A stretch of 64,000 bases of DNA. Origin: Paramecium tetraurelia. Its lineage: Eukaryota > Ciliophora > Oligohymenophorea > Peniculida > Parameciidae. The stretch lies in contig NW_001799031.1 of the NCBI RefSeq assembly GCF_000165425.1, positions 63,153 to 127,152 on the forward strand, read 5' to 3'. This document shows, one piece after another, positions 36,372 through 48,947 of the stretch (within the stretch, counting starts at the first letter, position 1; each line of letters begins with the position of its first letter). The translations under genes and the position numbers were made by a program. The notes under the pieces are model-generated. The model did no database searches, had not been told where the DNA came from, and worked only from the letters and a program-made list of their open reading frames with translations.

Positions 36372-39300
36372 TCAAACTTCTACATCATTGATCTGAATAT
36401 TCATTTTTATATATGACTTAATAGACTTAATACTTTGTATGACGCTGAGTGGAATCATTAGTAGCATTGATCTTGTTCTCCATATGTCTTTAGTAAACTT
36501 GGCAACCAGAGGCAGCCATAAGAAAAAGTATACTATAAAGATCAACCCTTCAAAAACAATAAAGAATCCTAGCATTTAAGTTTTATGACCTTCCATATCC
36601 TGACTAATCCCTTGGATCATTTAGGAAACGAGAAATCTAAAAGCTCCTCTGTTGTATCTATCTTACATTTCCCTGGTCTCTATCGTTTAATTGAAATTAT
36701 TTAGATTTAGGATATAATTTCTTACATTATCACTGTCTTTGGTGATATTCCTAAATTTACCAAATCCTCTAGCTAAGTAAGTGAAGTTCGCATTTGGATT
36801 TCCCCAAAATTAATCATAAATTGTCATTACGTACCTTAGATTCTCAAAATACCTTGCAATTCCAACAGCCATTCCTTAATAGACTGCTCCATCACAAAAT
36901 AATTAGCATTCTTATTCAGTAATTTCATTTTAGAAATTTGAAATTATTGTACATGGTTGTTCCATAAAAATCTATTTATAAGAATCTAAGTATGTTTGAC
37001 TTGTGATTTCCACATTTTATGAATGTTCCTGATGTATGGACGAATCTAGACTATACAATCCATTGATATTGTTCTTGACAATTTCATAAGCATCTTAATT
37101 CATGATTGTTTGATTGCGATTGAGAAATAAGGATCTTTCACTTATATCTACAAATCTATAGAAGCTCTCAGCCCTAGCAGTTGCATTAAATTCAGGTATC
37201 ATCTAACTTAGATCTGTTAAAAATGATTTACTCTGTAGATAATTTAATATAAAATATCCTTAAGCAAGTAGAATAATTATTAAAATTCCAAGGGTAAAAT
37301 TACGTTGTTCTTTGTTTGAATTTTTAAACTTCTTTCTCTTTCTTTTTGCTCTCAATGATTTATTCAACTCATTTTGGTTTTCTTTTTCTATATCATCCAT
37401 TTCCGAGACCAATTCATCATCCTCACCCATTTGTAAATTTGATAGAAAACTTTCAGCTCTATTAAATAAATATTTAATTATTTTATCTGGGATATCTATA
37501 AAAATTACCAACATTTCCTCAACAGTTTTATTTACTGACACTATGGCCATTATCATAATAAATAACCCAACCCCAAGAGCAGCAGCTGAAATACTTAATA
37601 TCAACAAAAATGTATCTTTGTTATTTTCTGATTTAATTCTCAGTTCATTTGCATATAATGTAGAAAAAGTTCTTAATTAGTATACCAAACTATTTAGAGA
37701 ATTAAACAACACAAAATTGACATCTATATCATCTAATTTAATATCAGATATTGGTTTGTCTCTTATAATCAATGATTTACTCAATAACTATTAAATGGCT
37801 TCTGATAAATCAAACAATTCTGAAATACCCTCACTTGATTTCATACTCACAACATCCGAATTCATCATATTTATTATCACATCACTTAAACTCACTTCTG
37901 TTAGCATTAACTCCTTATTCAAACTATCTACATTACTTATTGACTAATTGAGTTTATTCTTCCACAATAATTCATATGCTTCTTACTCCTTTTCACTTTA
38001 AAATTCCCAAACACCCATATTCAACATCAATAAGTTCTAAATGCTTGTAGTTAGTGTTTGTAGCTCCGCATTTCTTTAATTTTGATTTCTTACCAAAACT
38101 ATGGTGTTATAAATATCATCATATTGTTCATAAATGATGAAAAAATCAGTAAATGACAACACGACTAATATTATAGTTAAGATATTTGCAGTCCAATTGA
38201 CTTTTGTAATCACCTTAGGAATCTAATAATTATTGATTATTTATGATAATTGTTTTCTTGATCTAAATATATTATTCTTCTCATTCAATTCTTCTTATCC
38301 TAATCCATTAAAGTCTTCATTCTAACTTCTCTGAAACACACTTACCCTATCCTCATTCTCTTCATCTGATATGATTTCTGGATCATTTATTTCCTAAATT
38401 CTGTTCTCAAATAGTCTCACCATTATGATTCCCTCTCCATAATCTATCTAACCTTTTTTTTAATTAATATCATCATCAACACTCATTAAATTCTTTTAAT
38501 TGACATTAATATTTATTTCAGGTTGATTAGATGAAATCATAGATGATAGATCACCCTAATCCCAAATTATGGTTTAATCCACTCTTTAAGAGTTCAACTC
38601 AGCCAGAAATTCTCCACAATAACTATTCGCACGAGGATTGAATTTAAATTGTAAACTTAAAACCCCTTGAAAATGATGATGTACATTCAGTTCCTAATTC
38701 ATACTCTTTTCATTTCCATTTATTTCTAATCTAACCACATATCCAATTAATTCTCCATTAGTATTGTTAACTAATTCATTCATATAACATATAAATTGAA
38801 TTTCACAATCGGCATTTTCATCCTTGCTACTTTTATTATTCAGTTATTATTCACTCTTTTTAAAGTGTAAAGTGCCACCACTTTTAGTTAAATACAATTG
38901 CTTTGACTAATCGAAATTTGGAAAGATGTCGGTTAACTTTAGTCTTCCATTTGATATCGATTTATAGTCAATATTCAAAAAAGCAATGCATGATGCGGAT
39001 ATAGAATCTATTACTTCATTAGCATCTACTATCAAGTAGCATGTAGGTTTGAATTATTTTAACGGCCGAAATTAAGCCCCTAATTATAAACTATCATCAA
39101 GCGACTAAATTAATTTAAGAGTCAAAAAACAAGGGAGGATGTAATTAGATTTTTATTTTATGAAAACCAATCTCTCTCTATTGATTAATTTGTTATCATT
39201 TGTTTACATAAACCGATCAAAATATGCATCATGAAATTTAGAATATATGCTAGGCATAAATATATTAATCTTGCGATTTATCATCTCAGATTTCACAAAT

Positions 39301-41295
39301 CCAAATAAATTACAACAAGATAGATTTATATTCATAATTTATGCGAATTTCTCTGGAGCTGTAGATACAATTATTGTAGCATTTGATTCATAACATAAAT
39401 CATCATTATTCAAAAGCGATAACATTGACTGATTCCTTTATTTTATAATTTGCAATTATAACTTTTTAGATTTTTCTAATAATTATTCTCCAAAATCTTT
39501 ATCTTGAAGTACTTCAATGATGAATTTAGCATATAACCTTATGGCTTTAGGTAGGTTTTGAGTCATTTTTTAAATTTTATTCCACAGTTCTTCAACTTAA
39601 AGAATAGATAGATTGATTTTGGATCCAATTTCATTCATTTTACCTAAATCAGGAGAATCCTCTTATAACTAAGACCAGAAGTCCATATGCATTAAAGTGG
39701 CTCTCTCTATTTTATTTTAAAATTATCTCATATTATTCTAAAATGCTACTTCTGTTACTACGTCTAGTTTTTCATTAGTATTTTCACTTTGATTTACATT
39801 CATCTCAATTTCAATAATCTATTTATATCTATAAATTATGAATTCATTGTCAAAACTTGGGTATTACAAATCTGCCTAAAGTAACTCATTAAGTGCTTGT
39901 TATCTTTATTTCATTAAATCAAAGAGAAATAAAGAGTACCGTATTCTGAGGGTAATATTATTTGGAAATCTTTTGATTTAATTAAAATACACTTGTCCCA
40001 ACACCATCAAAATGTCCACATCTCTTTCAGATAAAGTTAGATCTTTAAAGAAAGATTTTAAAATCCTTTGATTATTACCCCTTTTTTGCTTGAGATAGCA
40101 ATCTTCTTTGGCACAAGTTGCTCTATGTATTTCTAAAAAACCATCAATCATCAATTAGGAATCTGAATCTTCAGCTTTATACAATTTGATTAAATAGTCT
40201 GTCAAATTAAGGACTTCTTAAGGATCAGATACTTTATTTAAATTAGTCAATAACAATTCATAATTTAATTTATCGGCCTTCAATACTGCAGCTATCATGA
40301 AAGGTAAACCAAATAACCAAGCATAGATTGTTCCATAAAACAATTGCCCTTCTAAGAATTTAGCAAAACATAATATGATGACACCCCACATGTTTACTGC
40401 AGCCAAAACAGACCATGCTTTAGCAACATGCTTATTGTTATGAGGATTCTCAACGTGCATTATCCAAAAGACTAAAAAGCTTCCAATAGCAAGTATAAAA
40501 ATAAATATATAATCATCCTATTTCCCAACCATAAAAGTATAACAAATAACCATGATAAGTTCATAAGTAAGAAAAATAACTAGAAATCTGCCATTCTTTT
40601 TTGATTATGGGTTCTAAGGTAAATAAAGAGGTTCGTAATATATAAGTGCAAATGTAATGCAAAAAAGATAAAACATAATTATTCCAAATATCGAAACAAT
40701 TCCATGTACTATATGTGTTCCTTACCAACACTTTGTTTCAGAAAATAACAAGTGTACAGACTCTCCTTTTTCATTTATAGTACAAGCTAAGATTGAAAAA
40801 AATAAATCCATCATGGGCATATATAAAATTGATAGAAAGAGCTTAATTAATCCTCTCAAAATCTCTGTTAATAATGAGAAGTTTGTTTGTAATCTGTAAT
40901 TAAGCAAAACTACTAGCATATAACCAAATAACACTAAGCCTAAGCAAGTATACATAATTGAAATTAACCCAACAAAGGAAATCATCTCGAAATAGGGAAC
41001 TAATAATGAATATCTTTTTAATATAATAGTATTACCCTAAAATTCTATGTATTTGTCGTGAGACGTCATAAGTCATCCAAACTGACCATATTTAACGATT
41101 AAATAGGATGTATGTCACCTAAAAAAACTACACAATTATGGCAAAATTGCTTAACACTATAGAGGGTTCATCATTCTTCAATAATAACTACGTGACTTAG
41201 AAGCAAATTAATTTGATTTCATTTATAAATTTTTCTGTTCTTGATTTATGAATTTCCAAAGATTATTTGCCACTGAAATTCGATTTTAATTCCAT
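36372..41295 (-). CDS. TmcB-like multi-membrane PAS-domain protein, copy 3 (~1,620 aa)
   Basis: Third tandem paralogue. Start MELKSNFSGKQSLE at 41293-41295; a 22-nt intron (GTAATACTA...AAAAG) after RILG occupies the same place as the first intron of copy 1, so the gene structure is shared. Recognisable landmarks are LGYSLLVPYFEMISF, the helix set with FAKFLEGQLFYGTIYAWLFG, the PAS-like region around 39100-39300, the segment IIKYLFNRAESFLSNL, and the end RDIWRTRSMLLMIPLSVIQ-type helix (here KDIWRTRSMLLMIPL). TGA at 36372-36374. Its start lies 568 bp from the stop of beta-adaptin and its stop 38 bp from the start of copy 2. Confidence 0.68.
39460..39765 (-). repeat. Near-identical block shared with the other TmcB-like copies (copy 3)
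   Basis: The distal part (about 39585-39760) appears identical or nearly so to copy 2, synonymous sites included, whereas neighbouring sequence on both sides is clearly diverged. Confidence 0.75.
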
Positions 41296-41863
41296 TTTAT
41301 TTATTCGGTTTGAAAATAATCTGACAAATTAAATTATTGAATAGGAAGAAAAGGTTAATTCTGAAAATCATTTCTTTATTAATTTTAGATACAAAACTAA
41401 TATAGATAACTAAATTGTATGACTATAAGTTGCAGACAATATTTATAAATCAAATAATTAAAAAATGAATAATTATAATAATAAGGCATTTTTGTCCTAG
41501 TAAAAGAAATTAAATACTTATAAATTTATATTATGGTGTTCACTTTGCAAACAACAAAATTATAAAATATTTCTATTATATCATTATAAATATTGAAAGT
41601 CTTACAAATTAAAAAACAATTTAATTTGAATTTGAAATGAATTAATCAAATTTAGAAAATCAAATATACTTTAATCGAGCATTTATTTAATTAACAAATT
41701 ATAATATTATTAATAGCCAATGTTAATTTAGAAAAAGCACAAACTAAAATAGCATAACTAAAAAAGGATGATTGATGGTTTTATTACATTTGAAAGTTAA
41801 ATTATACAATTATAATACTCTTAGATAAACTTGATGATATTTTATGTTATATATCAATTTAAT
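41296..41863. other. AT-rich intergenic stretch
   Basis: About 570 bp with no open frame or recognised element. It separates the first codon of TmcB-like copy 3 from the end of the beta-adaptin gene and presumably holds the promoter of copy 3. Confidence 0.5.
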
Positions 41864-44841
41864 GTTAAAATAAACCCTATTGCTTAATATAATAATGGCA
41901 TTAATGTGGGATGAGGAACTTATAGTTGCAAATTGATTGCAGTAGGTGTATGGATCACATTTGCTAATAATGACATTCCATTAACTAATGTAGCTGCATA
42001 GGATAGCAATTCAACACCCCTTTCATCCTTTCTCACTCCAATTAAGAAAAAGTAATTGCGTTCCAACTTTTCTCTCATCTAAAATTATGATTTTAATATA
42101 GTACTCTCTATGGATCTATTTAAATCTAAAGAACTTCTTGTTTTCTGGCTTGATTTTATGCTTGGCTCAACTCAATGAATTTTTATTAAGTGATGCTTGC
42201 AGTGCTGCTCTAAAATTATAAGTATTTATAATACAAATAAAACACTTAAGGACATTGGGATCAAGAAATAGAATACATCCAAATTAGTCTTAAAAGCAAC
42301 CTGAATTTTATATGGCATTTAAGGAGGTTCTTCAGATGCAGGGCCGTTAGTATTGATGTATGATTAAGTAACTTATGTTTAACCTGGAAATACAGGTTGA
42401 CTTTATATTTCAATAGCATCAGGTTATAATTTGAATGGATTTTTATTAAATTTAATTCCGAAGTCTGAAAATGTTTTATCTTAGGTTTTGTTTGTGATTC
42501 TTAGATCAAGTACAATTTTATCACCATTCTTTTGGAAGGCAGCTTCGATTGACAATCCTAAAATTTACGATTATGCACCTGGAGTATTAACATATTAAGA
42601 CTTCAGCAAATGGTATTCTAACATTTTAGGTTTAATTGGGTTATTAGATTTATTAAGTAGGTATTTATTATTATTATTATTATTATTATTAGGGTATTTA
42701 TTGTTACTATGGTATTTATTAGGGTATTTATTGCTATTATGGTTCATCTAATTCTAATAAATCAATTTTTTAAGAAACTTATTATATTTATGATTATTAA
42801 ACTTAAGATTAAATCTATGATGAGGTATCATAACTATTTTCATAGACGTTGGATTATCCTGCTTATTAATCACTATAATCTTCAGGTCTTCCTTCCATCA
42901 ATTCTTCTGCATCATAGACCTCATCAATTTTATCAGCAATTTTAGAATTTAACACATCTCTCAATTTCTTAACAAAGCTTTCAGGTTTCTTAGTATATAC
43001 AGAACTCAAGTTTCCAATATTTTCGATTAATTTATCTAAGAGTTCATTTTCAATTGTATAACTGGAATCAGAGATAGTTGGTCTTTCTGTAAAAACTATT
43101 TTTTTGGCTAATTCTGGATCTGTAGATAACATTCTCCAATAAATGTATGCTCTATCTCTAAGATCTGGGTTTTCACATTCAATAGTAGCTGTTTTAAGAA
43201 GATTGTGTATCAATTCCTTTCCATCATTTGGTCTTTATAAAAACAACTTCATGACAGCAACTAGTATTTAATGTTAGACATTTGCAGGTTCATCCTTGAA
43301 AGCTTGGGAGATGTAACGGTAACAACGTGGGACTGAGTATTGGCTACTAGCGTGTCAGCATTTTCGATGGTATCAACGTATTCTCCAATAATCCAAATCA
43401 TGGAGGCTTTGGCTTCTGGATCTTCAAGACTTTTGAGATTTTCACAGAGATCCTTAAGAATCATCTCATACTTTCTAGGGTATTTCCTAAATATATCTCT
43501 AATGACAATAATGCTTTCCATAACAACATAATTGACCTTTGTTTTAAGACATTCCCAAAGAGCTGTAACACACTTTTCAGCTGCTTTTTCTAAATTTGAT
43601 AGCACATCTTCCAATTGTTCTGACTGCTTTTCTCACAAACTCTACATCTACTTCTTGAGTGTATTCTTTTAATTCATGTAAAATTTATTGAATGTTATCA
43701 TTATTGGCTAATTTTGCCAACACTTCTAATTTTTACAATTTGATATAGATTGGATCATTAAAATTACAAAAGAATACTTTGATATCTTTTTCAATGATTA
43801 TTGGTCTCTTTTGAATGATCAAATTAATATTTTTTAATGCAACATATTAAATTTCTGGCTCTTTGCCCAAACTTAAAAGTGAAATCAATGGGGCAGTCAT
43901 TTTCAATGCATTTTGTCTAAGGGTTTCTGGATTTTAAAGATAATCCAAGAATTTCATCATTATTTTACACGCTGATAACACTACTCCTGGATTGTTGTGA
44001 TTCAATCTAGGACTGACTCTCTCTAAGATTCTTAAAATACTATTAAATATTACGCTTCTGCTTCTTTTCCATCTTCAGGAACGTACATAGCCAAAGCATC
44101 TAAACAATATATAACACCCCATTCATTGCACTCATTCATAGCTGTCAATATTTTTTAACTTGTGTAAGAATTCAATTATAACATTGTTGTCCCTTTTGAT
44201 TCTTGGACAATCAATAATGCACAAACTGCATTTGCAACAACCATTGCGTTTCCATCATTCAACAAATTGTCAAGAAGCTTCAATAAACCCTATTCTTCAA
44301 TAAGTTCAGGTGACACATCATATAATTTAGAAATACAAATAGCTGCAGTCTTTCTTACGTATGAATCTTCATCCTGATTAAATATTTAGATAAATTACTT
44401 TGATGGATTCTTTTAATGGATCCAATAAATATTCGGTGATTAACTTTACTCTGATACATCCCATTGTTCTGATAGCTAGTGCTCTCAGAAATGGATTTGT
44501 CTTATCTCTTGCATCCTTACGGAAACTGTTGACAGCCATAACAGCAAGATCAGGCATAATTTTTGCATAATTGATGATGTACAAGTACACCAGCTTTTTT
44601 AATTCTAAATTAGAAGTCTCCATATTCTTTGCCACATCTGGAAATAACATACTAACATCTTTGCCTCTTGTCATAGCATCAATAATCTAAGAATTATTAT
44701 TCAAAGTACTTTTCTGATGGCATCTCTTTTAGACTCTATTTTATTCTAATTCAAGGCATCTTGCAATTCCTTGACTTCTTTTCCGTATCTGGATCTTGAA
44801 CTTCTACTGCTGCTTGAAGTTGAAGCTGAAGGACGACTCAT
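41864..44841 (-). CDS. AP-1/AP-2 complex beta-adaptin, ~960 aa
   Basis: Large subunit of a clathrin adaptor complex. After a Ser-rich leader ([12 protein letters not shown]), [26 protein letters not shown] and, across a 23-nt intron, [31 protein letters not shown] and [18 protein letters not shown] match the beta-adaptin trunk closely. The trunk continues to about 42860. The hinge is extremely Gln-rich and carries LLELD (42746-42760), a canonical clathrin box. The ear follows: [37 protein letters not shown] and the C-terminal platform subdomain ending [11 protein letters not shown] before TGA at 41864-41866. Introns include 25 and 26 nt in the ear. It acts at the Golgi/endosome or plasma membrane; a single beta shared between AP-1 and AP-2 is common in protists, and sequence alone does not separate them here. 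Confidence 0.93.
42657..42735 (-). repeat. Trinucleotide run encoding the poly-Gln hinge of beta-adaptin
   Basis: On the plus strand this is a run of TTA units interleaved with GGG TAT TTA. Read on the coding strand it is TAA TAA ... with ATA CCC, i.e. Gln runs broken by Ile-Pro. With a standard code every one of these would be a stop, so the tract is also direct evidence for the ciliate code. Confidence 0.8.
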
Positions 44842-46288
44842 GCAATTTAATTTTAATTTAAAAATATCTTGATATTTTCTTCATCTAGTGAAAAAGTTCA
44901 CTTTATTATTTCAAAAATGTTTGGATATTGAATGATATTCATTTGTAATATATGGTACTTTGAATGAACTCATAATAATTCTACTATTTATCCTATTCAT
45001 TAGTAAACAATTCTTTAGCATCGAGAACCACTTTGAATTATCTAATTATTATTTTAATAGATTTCTATTTTCAAAAAAAGATATTGCTTTCTAAACATTG
45101 AATAATCTGGTTGTTTTTTGTAAATGAATTTTGAATTCACTATCTAAGAACAAAATTTATTTGAATTGTCTCAAAATTGTATTCTTTTTATTGAATTATA
45201 TGTAAGGATTTAAATAGTATTTTAATTATTCTTGTATAGGTTCATTTGAAAACCTTTTGTTGCGATTTGTAAATGTTATAAATTTTGGGTAATAAATAAG
45301 GATTATTTAGCTTTCTCAATCAAATTTTTGATTATTTTTCTAACTTCTATGAATATTTGCTATAAATCATTTTATATTTTCATTAATAATAGATAGAATC
45401 AAGATCAATCATTCATTTGAAATTATTAAAAAATATTAAATTTATAAATGTTGTTAATATTTAAGATACACTATTTTGATTTGAATTCACTAATTATAAT
45501 TGAATCATTAATAAAGATACTATTTATCAAGAATCAATAATTTTTGGAGCAGAATATAGATTACACAGATTTATTGGTAAAAATAAATTGAAAATTCAGT
45601 AAACTACTTAATGTTAACAAGACCTGGTTTTCTTTCTAATAATTTGGTTAATAATGCAAATAATTTAATCATTCATTTAACTTAGGATAAATAGCAGAAT
45701 TACAACCCAACAAATTTAAAAAAAAAACTCATACCAAATATTGTATTAATACTTTCTTATATGTTACAATATAACTGATCAATAGTATTACATATAAGAA
45801 TATTATTCAAAGATGCGCTTTACCATCATTGAAATTATTGCTTCATTATCATAAAATACTGAAAATAAAATTGATTGGATAAAATAATTTTTATAATATT
45901 ATTTGATTTTCTTCAATATTTTTGTTAATAGAATTTAAAGCACATTTTTTCTTATTTATTCACTAAATAGAGAAAAAGATCTTTCTGTAAATATAGGTTA
46001 TAAAACTAAATGAAAGAAATCATCAGCATCATATTAACTTACATTATCGGCTTAATCTATATGTTATTTTCATCTTATTTAATTGATAAATAATTTTCGA
46101 TTACATTATTAATATTGATTAGGATCTTGCTATATTCTAATAAACTTGATGTAATAGAAATAAGTAAATCCTTAGACTGATGGATAAGTGTCATTATTTC
46201 CCATTTCCAAAATTTACCTTCTTAAAACTCCTCTTTAAATTCATCTGTTATAAGTAAAATATTCAAATTACAAAATATTTTTAATAAA
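44842..46288. other. ~1.45 kb gene-poor AT-rich stretch
   Basis: All six frames are broken by TGA at short intervals, and splitting by short introns does not give a protein. It includes the 5' region of beta-adaptin on its left. No RNA gene or repeat was recognised. Confidence 0.45.
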
Positions 46289-47260
46289 TCATATTTATTT
46301 AATTTCATATCCCTTAGCCTTCTTATTCCAAATAATAAGATAATCAAAATTTGGAGTCACAGCCCCAAATATTCTTTCATCTGAAAATTCACAAGTTTTA
46401 ACAATCTAATATTGACTATCTTATTCTCTCTTGATAACAAATAGTTTCTTATTCAATTTCATAGTAAATAATGCTTTTTGTTTATTCCATTACACTGGAA
46501 AGAAGGATTTGTCTTCTTAAGCAACTCCAAGATTCAAGGTATATTTTTACTTTTGGATAACCTTAGTATTTTTTAAATATTTATAAAATTCTGTACTTCC
46601 TGATTCCAAAGGCTAAAAGACAATTTCATCATCACTAATGAAACTAGCTCGAAATCCATTTCCATTGAGTTAAATCTATGCAGCTTCTTTCCAAACTCTA
46701 CCATCTTATGTATAAACCTTAATTTTCTTGTCCCAACCTAGTGTTAAAAGTGAATCCTAGGAATCATTCAGACTTATACTATAAATCTGACCTTAGTGGG
46801 CTTGTATTTCTTTTTATAATTAATAGTCATTTCCATTTTTATCAAATATTAATAAATTACCATTCCATAGTCCAACAATAAGTTATGAGTCATCCTGTTT
46901 CAATAATGAAGATATAGGCCAGGACTAGGTCTTAATCTCTTGTTGTTTCTAAAACTAATTGTTTGCATTCAAAGTCCAGATTTTAATTGAATTATCATCA
47001 CTTCCCGAAACAAACATATTCTATTATTTACTATAAGTCAACGTGTTAATATCCTTCTAATGAGCCTTAATGAGATATTTCTTTTTGTCATAAGTCAAGT
47101 TCCCTCCTTGAAGTTTCCAAACTTTGATTAATTTTCCTGAACCACTAATCATAATATTGCCTTCTTTATTATAAACAACTGAATAACACCATTGATCCTG
47201 ACTCATAGGCTGAGCATCATTGATTTCAAGCCAATTGTCATCTTCTTCATTGACATACAT
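46289..47260 (-). CDS. WD40-repeat protein, ~323 aa
   Basis: An intron-free frame from ATG 47258-47260 to TGA 46289-46291. WD blades are clear: IMISGSGKLIKVWKLQGG, KAHQKDINTLTY, MFVSGSDDNSIKIWTLNA, LIVGLWNGNLLIFDKNG, IQAHQGQIYSISL and SLLTLGWDKKIKVYTQDG. It closes ERIFGAVTPNFDYLIIW, the same ending style as the WD40 gene at 23233-24531. Its N-terminal leader (MYVNEEDDNWLEINDAQ) is much shorter than in that paralogue. Expected to fold as one propeller and serve as an interaction platform. Only 27 bp separate its start from the stop of the EF-hand gene upstream. Confidence 0.78.
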
Positions 47261-47287
47261 AATTCTATTAAATATTAATTTTAATAA

Positions 47288-48312
47288 TCAAATATAATTA
47301 TAAAACATTAGTCTAATGAATTCCTTAAAAATTTCAGGGATTTCTTTATTGTATATTTTGCAAAACATTTCAAAATTAATAATATTCCCTTAAAATTATT
47401 TGATTTTATATTTGTTCCTTGGTGAGTTCTTCATTGTAGTAATTAACATGGGTCTGGGCTTTTCCTTAAACTCACATAGGTATATCCTTTTCAGTTTTTT
47501 CTCTCTCTCATTTTCAATGGGAACATTTTTGTAAATAAAGTCGACATCCTTCTAAATTGCTCCATTTGACGTAAACATTTTGAATAGATCAGATGATGAA
47601 ATGAATCCTTTGCAATCAAGATCAAATGTTTAAAATATACATGATTGAATCTCTATATTACATTATTTATACCAATTTATTGCATATCTTGAATTTAATA
47701 AATCAATTGTTTAAACGAAGGTAAAGTTATTTTGGAAGGGCAGTTTAATAACTGTAATAGTTTGCTAACGTAATCCAATGAGCCAATATATTAGGTTAAA
47801 TATAGCGTTAACTAATTTAGATGTCATATAATTACTTAGAATTTTGTGAATTCTGCATTTAATTTAGAGAGTAATTTCTTATAATTTAAAGTTATTTGTT
47901 AATTGTTAATTTCAAGACCTAAGAACCCTTTCCTTTGATTTTTACTTGCCTTTGTGGAAAATGATCTGTATCTATCGTATCTTTTGGTGGTTGGACAATC
48001 TGATTCGTTAATATTTTAATTATCAAAGAAGTTTCTGTGGATAGCATCTAACTAGATGTGGGGTAATTAGACATCATTAATAGATTTCTATCTAATTTTA
48101 CTATGAGAGTATTCAAGTTCTGTGTCTATCTGAAGATCACATGAGGGATGAGACTTTTTGGACATAAAATTGGATCGATTTTTTTAGGGGAGATCAATGA
48201 CTTGGGAACCAGAAGTGAGCAAGGGCTTGTGGGCTCTTGTTTTCACTTTTACAACATTCAAGATATTTTCTTGGAAACACTTTGCAAGAGCATAATTAAG
48301 TAATTCATTCAT
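47288..48312 (-). CDS. EF-hand protein, ~326 aa
   Basis: ATG at 48310-48312, TGA at 47288-47290, introns of 24 nt (GTAATTATA...TTAG) and 20 nt (GTATAAATA...ATAG). A convincing EF-hand reads FQTFDLDCKGFISSSDLFKMF, with Asp, Asp, Lys, Phe-Ile and Ser/Asp at loop positions; a second, degenerate one may follow at KDVDFIYKNV. The N-terminal half is basic and Ser-rich. Probably a calcium-responsive protein, although loop position 12 is Asp rather than Glu and the 7-9 positions are atypical. Its start codon overlaps the stop of the gene before it. Confidence 0.65.
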
Positions 48313-48935
48313 TATTTTAATTATTTAGTCTTTATGCAAAATATTTATTACTTTCCCTATATACGACTCAAAATCTGGTCTTGTTGTTTCTTTAATCTTT
48401 TAATCTCTTTTATCACTTGAGATTTATCATAATATTCATATCCAAATTTATTTTTCAATGCTATTCCAATCTTGAGACTGAAATTGCGATTGTCACTGAA
48501 GACATGCGATCCAAAGGTTTCTTCGATGATATGAATCTCTTCATTTGATATGAATTGACCCAAAATTCGAAATCTATTTCTTGCTGCATTAAGTTTCTTA
48601 GCATATACCTTGATTATAGTTCTTCTCTTAGCACGTTTCATCCTAAACACCTCTGACTTCTTTTTCCTCGTCATATCTGTAGTTTGACTCTGAAAATGAA
48701 TGTCCCTTCTCTTGTGTTTACTTTCTAGTAATAATTCAAATTGTCGTATCACATCCATTTCAGACTATGTGAAATGGTGAGCCTCCTTGAAATGCAGGAT
48801 TTACTCTTGTAACTATCTAATCACATCCTTCTTGCTTGTAATAGATTCATTACCAATCATGAATTGTTCTGATTCCAATTGTGGATCAGCAAGAGTTTTA
48901 ATAAAAGAAGTTAGGGGAGGACGAAAGAAATTCAT
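48309..48935 (-). CDS. Unrecognised basic coiled-coil protein, ~208 aa
   Basis: Intron-free, ATG at 48933-48935, TGA at 48309-48311. Starts MNFFRPPLTSFIKTLADP, then a helical segment and a very basic stretch (RKKKSEVFRMKRAKRRTI) that resembles a nuclear-localisation or nucleic-acid-binding region. The C-terminal half contains HIIEETFGSHVFSDNRNFSLKIG (split here: HIIEETFGSHVF, SDNRNFSLKIGIAL) and a final charged helix KEIKRLKKQQDQ. No family recognised. Its last bases overlap the start of the EF-hand gene as ATGA, and its start lies 12 bp from the divergent CCDC42-like gene. Confidence 0.6.
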
Positions 48936-48947
48936 TTTTAATAATTT
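48936..48947. promoter_or_regulatory. 12-bp gap between divergent start codons
   Basis: The minus-strand ATG (48933-48935) and plus-strand ATG (48948-48950) are 12 bp apart. An alternative downstream start for the plus gene exists at the Met in KRRKMYEIHEAYE, but the conserved block FDAASPATKLLEKRR before it favours the upstream one. Confidence 0.5.
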
